A program made the position numbers and the translations under genes. Below are positions 43,715 to 52,689 of a stretch of DNA of 64,000 nt, in pieces. Below the pieces are notes generated by a model. That model was not told the origin of the DNA. It did no database searches and saw nothing but the letters and a program-made list of their open reading frames with translations. The stretch covers positions 186,829 to 250,828 of the forward strand of contig NZ_LMNG01000001.1 of assembly GCF_001423295.1 (NCBI RefSeq). Direction: 5' to 3'. This DNA comes from Methylobacterium sp. Leaf112 (lineage in GTDB: Bacteria; Pseudomonadota; Alphaproteobacteria; Rhizobiales; Beijerinckiaceae). How positions within the stretch are numbered: position 1 is the stretch's first letter; every line of letters starts with the position of its first letter.

Positions 43715-44713
43715 ATGGCGGCCGAACTCGCGATCGCGGAGATTGCGGACGATGCGGATTGGGATCGGCGGGTCTGGGCTCGGCCGAGGGCAAACATCTA
43801 CTGCGCCACACCTTGGGGATCCTACAAGGCGCGGCGCGGCCTGACGGTCCGGCGCGCGGTCGTGACCGCCGATGGCGAGGAACTCGCGTTCGTGCAATGG
43901 CAGGAGCGTCACAAGGGACCGGTCCGTTTCGTCCATGTCCAGGGTGGACCGTTGCTGACCGGTGCGGGCGAACGCCGTGCGGAAGCGGTGTTTCGGAGCT
44001 TCGTCGCGCATCTCGATCTCGGGCGGCTCGATCTCCTCGCCATCGACTACGAGGGGTTCGAGAGCCAGGATGCGACGCTCGCGCTCCTGATGCTCGGTTT
44101 CGCCCCCGTCGTCCAAGCGTGCGACCACACGTTCGAACTCGACTTGGACCAGGACCTCGAAACGATCCGGGCGGCGATGGACCCGCGCTGGCGGGGGCAT
44201 CTGCGCAAGGCCGAGCGGAACGCCGACCTGACGACGCACTTCCTCGAGGAGCGCACGGAACGCCTGGCGGCGTTCGACGACTTCACGGCGATGTACGCGC
44301 GGCTGCGGCAGCGCAAGGGATTCGCCACCACCCTCCAGACCGACGCCTATCGCGAGGTCGCGGCCAGCGACCCGCGCGTCCTCATCCTCGACGTGCGCGA
44401 GAAGGGGGAGCGCGTCCTCGTACGGATCGCCCACCTTTCGGCCGAGCGCTGCACCGACTTCTACGCGGCCTCGAACGATCGTGCCCGCGCCACGAGCGCT
44501 GCCAGTCTCGCGGTCTGGCGCCTCGTCGAGCGGGCCAAGGCGGAGACGTGCCACGTGTTCGATTTCGGCGGGATCGATCCGGCTTCGAACCGGGCCGTCT
44601 TCGACTTCAAGCGCGGTCTCGGGGCGACGGTCGTGCAGCACGATCCGCTCTGGATCCACGCGAAATCGCCGGCGGTCCAGAAGGCTGCCGGCCTCCTGCT
44701 GTCGCTGCGCTGA
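43715..44713 (+). CDS. FemAB/GNAT-fold acyl- or aminoacyltransferase-like protein
   Basis: A 332-residue protein with two GNAT-like halves. The first: IAEIADDADWDRRVWARPRA, NIYCATPWGSYKARRGLTVR; the middle links through MDPRWRGHLRKAERNADLTT, the FemAB-type W-R-x2-L-x-K-A motif; the second half ends with RKGFATTLQTDAYREVAAS, STATUS-like hydrophobic strands and CHVFDFGGIDPASNRAVFDF then KRGLGATVVQHDPLWIH. FemAB-type proteins add amino acids to peptidoglycan precursors or acyl groups to surface sugars. Start ATG 43715 follows GAGGAACGAC. It stands alone next to the broken flagellin; the target is unknown. Confidence 0.78.
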   Translation: MAAELAIAEIADDADWDRRVWARPRANIYCATPWGSYKARRGLTVRRAVVTADGEELAFVQWQERHKGPVRFVHVQGGPLLTGAGERRAEAVFRSFVAHLDLGRLDLLAIDYEGFESQDATLALLMLGFAPVVQACDHTFELDLDQDLETIRAAMDPRWRGHLRKAERNADLTTHFLEERTERLAAFDDFTAMYARLRQRKGFATTLQTDAYREVAASDPRVLILDVREKGERVLVRIAHLSAERCTDFYAASNDRARATSAASLAVWRLVERAKAETCHVFDFGGIDPASNRAVFDFKRGLGATVVQHDPLWIHAKSPAVQKAAGLLLSLR

Positions 44714-44807
44714 ACGCCGCGTGCCGCATGGCCGTCGGGGGCGCGGCCGCATGGCCCTCGGAGCCGCACCTTCGCCGAATGCCCGGAACGACGCATCGTA
44801 CCGCGGT

Positions 44808-45791
44808 TCAGGACATCCGGGCGGCGGTTTGGCTCAGCGCGGAGTGGCGATAGTCGCGCGGGCTCAAACCGTATCGATCGCGAAAGCGGCGCGAGAAATG
44901 GGCTTGGCTCGCGAAGCCGCATCCATGGGCCAACTCGCCCAGTTGCACGTGTAGGCAGGCCGGATCGGACAGGCGCTGCGCCGCCCGCTCCAGCCGCTGG
45001 TGCCAGATCCAGGCCGTGACGTTGCGCCCGTGCTCGCGGAACAGCGCCTGGAGTTGACGCAACGAAACACCCACCGCCACGGCGACCTGCAACACGTCGA
45101 GGCCCGGGTCGCCGAGATGGGTCGCCACATAGGCCTTGGCCCGTTGGACCGTCAGCGTCCCGTGCAGGGCCTTGGGCGTCTCCAGCGCCATGCGCTCGGC
45201 GAGGCTCGCGGCCACGAGGTCGATGCCGATGGACGTCATGCGTTCGGCCGCATGCGGCGTCAGCCGATGCCCCACGCTCATGAGATTGCGAAAGTAGGAC
45301 CGGGCGAGAATCGTGACCGGCCGGCTGCCATCCATCGTCAGACCCGCGAAATGGCGCGCCGCGCCCAGCTGGTTCTCCAGGCGGTCCCGGGGGATCTCGA
45401 TGGCCAGCACGTCCGAACGATTTCCGTGCTCGATCCTCCAGGGCGAGTTCGTGTCGCGTATGGAGAGATCGCCGGGTCTGTCGGTCGTGGAATGCCCATT
45501 CTGTTCCGAACTGACGGTGCCGGACAGCACCAGGCTCAGGAATAGCTTGTCGGTCCTGTTGTTCTGGTGCCGGATCGTTCGTGAGTTCGTCGCGCACTTG
45601 AGGTTGCTCAAGCCGAACTGCGTGAAGGACATTCCGCCGACGCTGGTGCCTTCGATCACCGCATCGAACGCCTGGTCGTTCAGACGACTCTGGTCCATGG
45701 GAACGAGACGATCTTCGCAGATCTCTCGCCAGAGGCCGAAGCGGTCCTGAGACTTCACGTCGTTTGTCGAGAATATCCTCTCCAAATTCAT
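44808..45791 (-). CDS. AraC-family regulator
   Basis: A 327-residue regulator. The N-terminal half (residues 1-200) is an AraC-binding-like-domain type sensor (SQDRFGLWREICEDRLVPMD, GGMSFTQFGLSNLKCATNSR); the C-terminal half has both helix-turn-helix motifs: GLDVLQVAVAVGVSLRQLQA then LGELAHGCGFASQAHFSRRF with the ending RDRYGLSPRDYRHS. It diverges from the BLUF gene across 415 nt and converges with the FemAB-like gene, leaving 94 nt between. A and T use at its start (NLERIFSTNDVKS) is higher than in neighbours. Its target may be the BLUF gene, but nothing proves it. Confidence 0.88.
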   Translation of the reverse strand: MNLERIFSTNDVKSQDRFGLWREICEDRLVPMDQSRLNDQAFDAVIEGTSVGGMSFTQFGLSNLKCATNSRTIRHQNNRTDKLFLSLVLSGTVSSEQNGHSTTDRPGDLSIRDTNSPWRIEHGNRSDVLAIEIPRDRLENQLGAARHFAGLTMDGSRPVTILARSYFRNLMSVGHRLTPHAAERMTSIGIDLVAASLAERMALETPKALHGTLTVQRAKAYVATHLGDPGLDVLQVAVAVGVSLRQLQALFREHGRNVTAWIWHQRLERAAQRLSDPACLHVQLGELAHGCGFASQAHFSRRFRDRYGLSPRDYRHSALSQTAARMS

Positions 45792-46206
45792 GATCCTGCT
45801 GCACGCGTGCGGGGAACCCGCCGAGGACTGTCATGCCCTCCCCGATCGGAATGGCGCTTCGCCCCCGGGACGGCACACCCGATCGTGTATTCGCATCGGC
45901 GACTGCGGGCAATGCGAACCCGTCCGGTGGCGACAATCTTAACATGGATCAGCATCGAACGGGAAGGCGACCCCCTCGGCTGCGTTCGCCGGGATCCTCG
46001 CGACCCGGTCCGCGGGATCGCGGCGATCGATGGGTTTCGGACCAAGTGCGAGACTTCGGACCGGGACGCCGAACGCGGGATTCGGTTAACCCCGCGGCCA
46101 AGCTGTCGGGTTTCGATTCAAACGAACGGTTCTTCGCCGCGTTGTTCGTCTGCGCTGTCCCGAAATCGATGCCGGTTGCGCAGCGGCTCATGAGTGAAAT
46201 TCCGCG
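45792..46206. other. Divergent intergenic region between AraC regulator and BLUF gene
   Basis: About 415 nt without a supported gene. It must carry promoters for both neighbours. I found neither an EcfG-type promoter nor a clear repeat; frames crossing it are proline/arginine-rich and not protein-like. Confidence 0.5.
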
Positions 46207-46659
46207 ATGATCCATCAGCTTGTCTATTACAGCCGTAACGCCGTTCTTGGTAACGACCGTGCCATGCTGACGAATCTGCGAGAGATCGTGTCGGCCTCCC
46301 AGCGAAACAACAGCCGCGATGGGATCACAGGATTCCTGATTTTCGACAAGACATGGTTCATCCAGGTCCTTGAAGGGGAACAGGCGCAGGTGAGTGCGAC
46401 CTACACCCGCATTGCCCGCGACCCGCGGCATATGACGGCCACGATCATGGATGCCCGCAATGTTCAGGGCCGGTCCTTCCCGAACTGGACCATGGGCGGC
46501 GCCATGCGGACGCCCGAAGTGGAAGAAGTCTATCTCGGGCACGGCATCGGCAGTGCCATCGATCCGACCCGCCTGAAGAGTGCGACGATCATCGGGCTGG
46601 CCCTCGATCTCCAGGCCTTCGACGCCGCAAAACGTCAGAACCAGCGCCTCGCGAGCTGA
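46207..46659 (+). CDS. BLUF-domain blue-light photoreceptor
   Basis: A 150-residue single BLUF domain. The FAD-binding and photocycle residues are in place: Tyr near the start (IHQLVYYSRNAVL), Asn in SASQRNNSRDGITGFLIFDK, Gln in WFIQVLEGEQAQV, and the Trp/Met pair in RSFPNWTMGGAM. Light drives rearrangement of the Gln and Tyr around FAD. There is no attached output domain, only a short C-terminal tail (residues about 98-150), so it must act on a partner protein. The flanking AraC regulator and chemoreceptor are candidates by position only. Start ATG 46207. Confidence 0.92.
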   Translation: MIHQLVYYSRNAVLGNDRAMLTNLREIVSASQRNNSRDGITGFLIFDKTWFIQVLEGEQAQVSATYTRIARDPRHMTATIMDARNVQGRSFPNWTMGGAMRTPEVEEVYLGHGIGSAIDPTRLKSATIIGLALDLQAFDAAKRQNQRLAS

Positions 46660-47038
46660 CGATCCGCCTGCGGGCGGCCCGTGCCGTAATCGGGCGCCGC
46701 CGTTTTCTCGGGTCATGTCGGTCGCGGCGTACAGTGCACCGATCGCTGCCACCGATACCGAAATCTCCCCTCGTTTCAGGGCGAACCCAACCGCATGCGG
46801 CCGAGCTTGCGTCTGGGTGGGGTGCGCTCGGCGACGATCGCTCATCGTTCGGATGATGCATCGTACCGGCAATCGGTGGCACCGGATCCCGGGGGAGGGA
46901 AATATAGTAATAATAATATAAATTTAGTGATTTGATGATCTTTTGAGTGGGAGGTTCATAGGCTGGATCTTGAGAGATAAGCGAAGGTCCGTGATTTTAA
47001 GGACGGCAATTCAAACGTAGCGCTCGAGTTTTTCAGGA
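46660..47038. other. Intergenic region with an AT-rich tract upstream of the chemoreceptor
   Basis: About 379 nt. From 46900 to 46960 the sequence turns strongly AT-rich (AATATAGTAATAATAATATA, then AATTTAGTGATTTGATGATC), unlike anything else in the window. It ends about 80 nt before the chemoreceptor start and is probably a promoter or regulatory region. No terminator was recognised after the BLUF gene. Confidence 0.6.
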
Positions 47039-48991
47039 ATGCGTCTTGGCGTATCGGGACGCGCGACCGCTTTGATCCTTGTGCTCGTCTTTGCCGGTTT
47101 CGCCGCCTGTTCCGCGTACATCTACCGCTCGCAATCCGCGGCTTTGCGCGCCGATGTGCAGACCAACATGTCCGCCTTGAGCACGACCGCTGCACGTGCT
47201 GTCGGCAACTGGCTTAGCGGCAAGCTCGACCTGACCCGGCTGATGGCCCAGCAGGTGACCATCGCGGGCACCGGTTCGAATACGGACGATATCCTGAATG
47301 CGCCGATCGCCCGCGAAGCTTTCGTGCTGATCTTCTTCGGGCGCGCCGACGGCTACTACACGAAGATGCCGAAGAGTGAGATCGCAGCCGGCTACGATCC
47401 CCGCCAGCACCCCTGGTACAAGGGCGTGGTCGAGGCCAACGGTCCCGCGCTGACGGAGCCTTACGTCTCTTCGACCTCGAAGCAGCTCACGATCACGGCT
47501 TCGGCGCCGGCCGCCAGTGGAACGGGCGGCCTCATCGGCGTGGCCGGCAGCGATTTCGACCTCGGGGCCCTCTCCAAGATGATCAACGAGGTCGAGACCG
47601 ACGGGCATGGCTACGCCTACCTCGTCTCCGGCGCCGGCAAGATCCTGATCCACCCGCGCGCTGAACTGATCGGCAAGCCGCTGTCCGAGCTGCTCGGCGG
47701 TTCCCCGCCGAAGATCGGCGGGTTGCCCGTCGAGACGCGCGAGGGCGAGCGGGCGACGCTCACGGTGTTCGCGCGCGTGCCGAACCTGCCCGCCGCCCTC
47801 GATTGGTACGTGGCCCTGTCCGTGGACAGCGCCAAGGCCTTCGCGCCGGTGATGCACCTGTTCGAGATCATGGTCGTCGCGACCCTGGCCGTGCTGCTCG
47901 TCCTCGCCATCGTCGTCAGCCGGATGATGGCCGTCACCGTCGCACGTCCGCTGAAGCGCCTGGTGGCCGCCCTGGAGCAGATGGCCCAGGGAGCCGTGGA
48001 CGCCAAGATCGCCGAAGCCGGCCGGCATGACGAGATCGGTGCCGTCGGGCGCGCGGTCGAGGGGATCCGCGGGATGGTGGCGCGCAAGGCACTCGAAGAG
48101 GCCGAGCGGAAGCAGCTCACCGAGGAGGTCGCCGCGGCCGAGCGCAAGCGCACGATGATCGCCCTGGCGGATGGCTTCGAGGCGGCGGTCGGCGGGATCG
48201 TCGGTCTGGTGTCCTCCTCGGCCACCGAACTCCAGGCAACGGCACAGAGCATGACGGCGACGGCGTCGGAGACGGCCGTGAGATCGACGGGCGTCGCGGC
48301 CGCCGCCGAGGAGACCGCCACCAACGTCAACACGGTCGCGGTTGCGGCCGAGGAGCTCGGCGCATCGGTGCAGGAGATCGCGCGGCAGGTGGCGGGTTCG
48401 GCGAATCTCGCCCAGACGGCGGTTCTCGAAGCCGAACAGAGCGCGCATCTGGTCCAGGAACTGCACGAGGCGGTGTCGCAGATCGATGCCGTGGTCGGGT
48501 TGATCTCGACGATCGCAGGCCAGACCAACCTTCTCGCCCTCAACGCCACCATCGAAGCGGCGCGGGCCGGCGCCGCGGGCAAAGGATTCTCCGTGGTCGC
48601 CGCCGAGGTGAAGGCCCTGGCCGACCAGACCGCCCGGGCGACCGGGGAGATCACGGGCCACATTCGGCGTATTCAGAGCTCGACCGGTCAGGCCGCCTCG
48701 GCGATCGACGGCATCGGCACGCGCATCCGCGAGATCGACGGCCTGGCGACATCCATCGCGTCGGCGGTCGAGGAGCAGGAGGCGGCGACGCAGGAGATCG
48801 CCCACAACGTCGTGCAGGTCGCCAGGGGTACGAGCGAGGTGACGGACAACTTCGCCAGTGTGGCGCGCGCATCGGAGGATACCGGGGCCGCCGCGAGCCA
48901 GGTGCTCGCATCGGCGTCCGAGCTGTCGCGGCAGTCGGAACACCTGGCCGCGGAGGTCGGCCGGTTCGTCGCACGGGTGCGCGCCGCCTGA
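47039..48991 (+). CDS. Methyl-accepting chemotaxis protein (dCache type)
   Basis: A 650-residue chemoreceptor. TM1 at residues 8-30 (ATALILVLVFAGFAACSAYI), a periplasmic double-Cache sensor at about 35-275 (YDPRQHPWYKGVVEANGPAL; GVAGSDFDLGALSKMINEVE), TM2 near 280-300 (IMVVATLAVLLVLAIVVS), HAMP, and a signalling hairpin whose tip is STIAGQTNLLALNATIEAAR followed by GKGFSVVAAEVKALADQ. Small organic ligands, often amino or organic acids, bind such sensors. No chemotaxis or CheB/CheR genes adjoin it. Start ATG 47039 after CAGGA; upstream DNA is AT-rich. Confidence 0.95.
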   Translation: MRLGVSGRATALILVLVFAGFAACSAYIYRSQSAALRADVQTNMSALSTTAARAVGNWLSGKLDLTRLMAQQVTIAGTGSNTDDILNAPIAREAFVLIFFGRADGYYTKMPKSEIAAGYDPRQHPWYKGVVEANGPALTEPYVSSTSKQLTITASAPAASGTGGLIGVAGSDFDLGALSKMINEVETDGHGYAYLVSGAGKILIHPRAELIGKPLSELLGGSPPKIGGLPVETREGERATLTVFARVPNLPAALDWYVALSVDSAKAFAPVMHLFEIMVVATLAVLLVLAIVVSRMMAVTVARPLKRLVAALEQMAQGAVDAKIAEAGRHDEIGAVGRAVEGIRGMVARKALEEAERKQLTEEVAAAERKRTMIALADGFEAAVGGIVGLVSSSATELQATAQSMTATASETAVRSTGVAAAAEETATNVNTVAVAAEELGASVQEIARQVAGSANLAQTAVLEAEQSAHLVQELHEAVSQIDAVVGLISTIAGQTNLLALNATIEAARAGAAGKGFSVVAAEVKALADQTARATGEITGHIRRIQSSTGQAASAIDGIGTRIREIDGLATSIASAVEEQEAATQEIAHNVVQVARGTSEVTDNFASVARASEDTGAAASQVLASASELSRQSEHLAAEVGRFVARVRAA

Positions 48992-49097
48992 GATCGGGGC
49001 GAGGGATTCGGGGCCGCGAGCAGACCCCCGGACACGGGCGAGCGCCGGCGGGATCGGGCTTTCCGCATCGGCCCTTCACCGCGATCCGCGCAGGCGC

Positions 49098-50066
49098 TCA
49101 GGGCTGCCGCTCGGTCGTCCGCCGCCAGCGGCCCGGGCTCATCGCCTCCTCACGGGCGAAGACCCGGGTAAAATGGCTCTGATCGGCAAAGCCGCAGGCA
49201 AGGGCGATCTCCGCCAGGGACCGGTCCTGCGCGCGCATCATCACCTTGGCGCGGGCGACGCGCTGGCGCACCAGCCATGCATGCGGAGATGTCCCTACGG
49301 ACTGCCGGAAGGCGCGCGTGAAGTGACTTACCGACAGGCCGCACGCCGCCGCCACTGCTCGCAGGCACGGAGCAGCGCCGAGTTCGGCGCGAATGCGCTC
49401 CTGCGCGAGCCGAACCTGCCAGGGCGCCAGGCCGCCTCGGGTGCGTGTGGGGACGTGTCCGGCCTCCGCATGGACACCGAGCAGGTGAGCCGCCAGGGCG
49501 CGGGCGAGCTGGATGCGGAAGATGGCGGCGCCGCGGTCCGGGCGATCGAGGGTCGCCACGGCGCTCGCCGCGAGGTCGTGAATGGTGGGGTCCACCAGGG
49601 TCCGGCCATGTACCGGTTTCAGGGCCTCCATGGGGTCGAGATCGCGGAGGCCCATGCTGTCGGCCACGTCCGCCAGAACCCTGCTCGACAGCCAGACCTG
49701 GACGGTTCCGGCGCGATCCCGGCAGACGGACCGGGCGCGGATGTCGAGGAGGATCACGGCGCTCGGACAGATCCGCTCGGGCGCCCCGTGATCGGCGCCG
49801 CCCCCGTACGGGCTGCCCGGATGGTCCGCCAGCGGCACCTGGAGCACCAGCCCGTCGCGCGGTAGGGTTGGACGACGGTGCGCTCCCGTCGGCGCCTTCG
49901 TTCGCCAATCGACGAAGGCGATGCCGTCGGTCCCCCTGTCCGGCCGTCCGCCCTGCCGGATCCGGGACCGGTCCCCGCTCCGGGGCGGTGCGTCCAGGAC
50001 AATCGGAGTGCCGCGCGAGCGTCGGCCGGGGGTTGGGTCCGTCGGGGCGATGGTCGCACTCCGCAT
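49098..50066 (-). CDS. AraC-family regulator
   Basis: A 322-residue regulator. The N-terminal part is arginine/proline-rich and poorly folded-looking for the first ~45 residues (RSATIAPTDPTPGRRSRGTP), so the real start may be later than ATG 50066. The C-terminal DNA-binding domain is clear: LRAVAAACGLSVSHFTRAFR and SLAEIALACGFADQSHFTRV, ending FAREEAMSPGRWRR. Family members of this form respond to small aromatic or organic inducers. It diverges from the hydrolase-pirin-Kef group, 653 nt away, and may regulate it. Confidence 0.8.
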   Translation of the reverse strand: MRSATIAPTDPTPGRRSRGTPIVLDAPPRSGDRSRIRQGGRPDRGTDGIAFVDWRTKAPTGAHRRPTLPRDGLVLQVPLADHPGSPYGGGADHGAPERICPSAVILLDIRARSVCRDRAGTVQVWLSSRVLADVADSMGLRDLDPMEALKPVHGRTLVDPTIHDLAASAVATLDRPDRGAAIFRIQLARALAAHLLGVHAEAGHVPTRTRGGLAPWQVRLAQERIRAELGAAPCLRAVAAACGLSVSHFTRAFRQSVGTSPHAWLVRQRVARAKVMMRAQDRSLAEIALACGFADQSHFTRVFAREEAMSPGRWRRTTERQP

Positions 50067-50350
50067 GCTGCCGGAATCTCCTCACGAGCCTCTGGTCGAA
50101 CTCGTTCTGCGTGGGGAAAGCGTACCTTGTCTCTCGGCATCCTGCTCGGCCATGTCCTCCGGGCCGGTTGCATCCGACAGCCGAGATGATGAGCCTGGCA
50201 GGGGCACGCGCGATGCCGCATTCCTTCAAGTCGCGCGCCGATTCGGCAAGCCGTTTTACCCCCGAGCCCCCATAGCTCCGGTCGGCGGTCGCGAGGGATC
50301 GCGTCGGTTTCGCCGTCGCCCGGCGGAGCCGAACGGAGGGACACCGAGCC

Positions 50351-50704
50351 ATGCCGATCGGAGGCACACCCATCCCCGGAAAACGCCTCGCCGCCGCCCG
50401 GCTCCGGACCTTCAGGTCTATCGTCGCGCAGGTCCCCGCGAGCCTCGACCGGGTGTCGAGCCATGCCTTTGTCTGCAACGTCGTCGCGATGACGGCCGCG
50501 CTTCGGCACCCGCCTGCATTCCGGCTCGAACGGATGCACACCGGGACCCGCGTGACGACCATCGAGATCGCCGAGGATTACGGCGACGCGTCTAGCCTGG
50601 GAATCGACGACGCCGAAACGATGTTCGGGGCTTCCGAAGATCACCGAGATGGTCTCAACTGCATCACGCGTGCCCGTAACGGCCACGACGTTCGCTTCCT
50701 TTAG
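50351..50704 (+). CDS. Doubtful small hypothetical protein
   Basis: A 117-residue frame in the 653-nt gap between the AraC regulator and the hydrolase. GGAGG lies about ten bases before ATG 50351, which supports translation, and the composition is not grossly odd (RLAAARLRTFRSIVAQVPAS; THIEIAEDYGDASSLGIDD-like end). No domain is recognised and the C-terminal half looks unlike a folded protein. Apart from this frame the gap 50067-50719 holds nothing I can name, so it mainly serves as the divergent promoter region. Confidence 0.3.
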   Translation: MPIGGTPIPGKRLAAARLRTFRSIVAQVPASLDRVSSHAFVCNVVAMTAALRHPPAFRLERMHTGTRVTTIEIAEDYGDASSLGIDDAETMFGASEDHRDGLNCITRARNGHDVRFL

Positions 50705-50719
50705 GACAGGACACTCTCC

Positions 50720-51556
50720 ATGGCCTATGTCACCACTGCCGACGGTGTCGAGATCTTCTACAAGGATTGGGGCCCCAGGAGCGCCCAGCCGATCGTGTTC
50801 CACCACGGCTGGCCGCTCTCGTCGGACGACTGGGACACGCAGATGCTGTTCTTCCTCCAACGGGGCTACCGCGTCGTCGCCCATGACCGGCGCGGCCATG
50901 GCCGCTCGGCGCAGGTCGATGGCGGCCACGACATGGATCACTACGCCGCCGATGCCTTCGCGGTGGTCAAGGCACTGGATCTGCGAAACGCCGTGCATAT
51001 CGGCCATTCCACCGGCGGCGGCGAGGTGGCCCGCTACGTGGCACGGTACGGAGAGCCCGCCGGCCGCGTCGCCAAGGCGGTGCTGGTCTCCGCCGTACCG
51101 CCGCTCATGCTGAAGACGGACGCCAACCCCGAAGGCCTGCCGATCTCGGTGTTCGACGGTTTTCGCGAGGCCACCGCCGCGAACCGCGCGCAGTTCTTCC
51201 TCGACGTTCCGACCGGACCTTTCTACGGCTTCAACCGCGCGGGCGCGACCGCACAGCCGGGCGTGATCCAGAATTGGTGGCGCCAGGGCATGATGGGCAG
51301 CGCCAAGGCCCATTACGAGGGCATCAAGGCGTTCTCCGAGACCGACCAGACCGCGGACCTTCAGGCGATCTCCGTCCCGACCCTGGTGCTGCACGGCGAG
51401 GACGATCAGATCGTCCCGATCGCCGACGCGGCGCTGAAGTCGATCGGGCTGCTGAAGCACGGCACCCTGAAGACCTACCCGGGGTTCTCGCACGGGATGC
51501 TCACGGTGAACCACGACGTCGTCAATCCCGATCTCCTGGCCTTCGTGAAGGGCTGA
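50720..51556 (+). CDS. Alpha/beta hydrolase, non-haem chloroperoxidase/esterase type
   Basis: A 278-residue enzyme. Oxyanion-hole motif [15 protein letters not shown]; nucleophile elbow [19 protein letters not shown] (Ser near residue 97); acid in [18 protein letters not shown]; His in [22 protein letters not shown] between strands is also diagnostic. Members act as esterases or perhydrolases and are often called non-haem chloroperoxidases. It starts a possible three-gene group with a pirin and a Kef-type antiporter, although gaps (134 and 60 nt) leave room for separate promoters. Start ATG 50720. Confidence 0.9.
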   Translation: MAYVTTADGVEIFYKDWGPRSAQPIVFHHGWPLSSDDWDTQMLFFLQRGYRVVAHDRRGHGRSAQVDGGHDMDHYAADAFAVVKALDLRNAVHIGHSTGGGEVARYVARYGEPAGRVAKAVLVSAVPPLMLKTDANPEGLPISVFDGFREATAANRAQFFLDVPTGPFYGFNRAGATAQPGVIQNWWRQGMMGSAKAHYEGIKAFSETDQTADLQAISVPTLVLHGEDDQIVPIADAALKSIGLLKHGTLKTYPGFSHGMLTVNHDVVNPDLLAFVKG

Positions 51557-51690
51557 GCGCGATCGTCGCGGGGGTCGTCTCACGCGCCCCTGAACCGTCC
51601 TCGGCGCGGGCGCGCCGGTCCGCATCCTCGTCGGGACGCCGGAGCAAGCGAGCCGGTCGTGACCGAACATCACAGACAGGAGATCACCCC

Positions 51691-52629
51691 ATGAGCTGGC
51701 ACGGTGCCGACGATCCGATCCCGGGCGATCATTTCACCTGCGACGCGATCAAGACCCTGATCGTCCCGCGCTCGCGCGACCTCGGTTCGTTCGCCGTGCG
51801 CAGGGCCCTGCCGTCCACCGAGTGTCGGATGGTCGGGCCGTTCATCTTCTTCGACCAGATGGGGCCGTCCGAGTTCCTGCTCGGCCAGGGCATGGACGTG
51901 CGGCCCCATCCCCATATCGGCCTGTCCACCGTGACCTACCTGTTCGAGGGCGAGATCATGCACCGGGACAGCCTCGGGACCGAACTGCCCATCCGCCCGG
52001 GCGAATTGAACTGGATGACGGCGGGCCGGGGCATCACCCATTCGGAGCGGACGGGACGTGACCTCCGGAAGACCGGTTCGACGCTGTTCGGGCTCCAGAG
52101 CTGGGTCGCCCTCAGCGGCCGCGACGAGGAGACCGCCCCCGCGTTCGAGCATTACGAGGCCGGGGCGCTGCCGGTCCTGACCGGAGAGGGCAAGACCGTC
52201 CGGCTCATCGCCGGCGAGGCCTTCGGTGCGAGATCCCCGGTACGGACCTCAAGCCCCATGGTCTACGCAGACGTGGCCCTGGAGGCCGGCGCGGTCCTGC
52301 CCCTCGACCCGACCTACGACGAGCGGGCGATCTACACGGTCTCGGGCGCCATCGAGATCGCCGGCGACGGCTTCGGGCCGGGCCAGCTTCTCGTCTTTCG
52401 ACCCGGCGACCGCATCAGCGTGCGGGCGACCGAGGCCGCCCGTTTCATGGTGCTGGGCGGCGAACCCATGGATGGGCCGCGCCACCTCTGGTGGAACTTC
52501 GTCTCGTCGCGTCCCGAGCGAATCGAGCAGGCTAAGGAGGATTGGCGCCAGGCCCGCTTCGACACGGTTCCGGGTGAATCCGAGTTCATCCCCCTGCCTG
52601 AAACCCCCGCGCCCGTCCGCTACCCTTGA
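51691..52629 (+). CDS. Pirin-family protein
   Basis: A 312-residue bicupin protein. N-terminal cupin with metal ligands: [35 protein letters not shown] and [33 protein letters not shown]; second cupin to about residue 265 ([20 protein letters not shown]). Bacterial pirins bind Fe2+ and some have quercetinase-like oxygenase activity; others act as redox-sensing partners. Start ATG 51691 follows AGGAGATCACCCC, an ideal ribosome binding site. The tail ([20 protein letters not shown]) is the normal pirin ending. Confidence 0.93.
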   Translation: MSWHGADDPIPGDHFTCDAIKTLIVPRSRDLGSFAVRRALPSTECRMVGPFIFFDQMGPSEFLLGQGMDVRPHPHIGLSTVTYLFEGEIMHRDSLGTELPIRPGELNWMTAGRGITHSERTGRDLRKTGSTLFGLQSWVALSGRDEETAPAFEHYEAGALPVLTGEGKTVRLIAGEAFGARSPVRTSSPMVYADVALEAGAVLPLDPTYDERAIYTVSGAIEIAGDGFGPGQLLVFRPGDRISVRATEAARFMVLGGEPMDGPRHLWWNFVSSRPERIEQAKEDWRQARFDTVPGESEFIPLPETPAPVRYP

Positions 52630-52689
52630 GCGTGCCTGCGCGGCCGGCCATGCCCGGTCCGAATCCCCCGTCACCGAGATCGAGACTCC

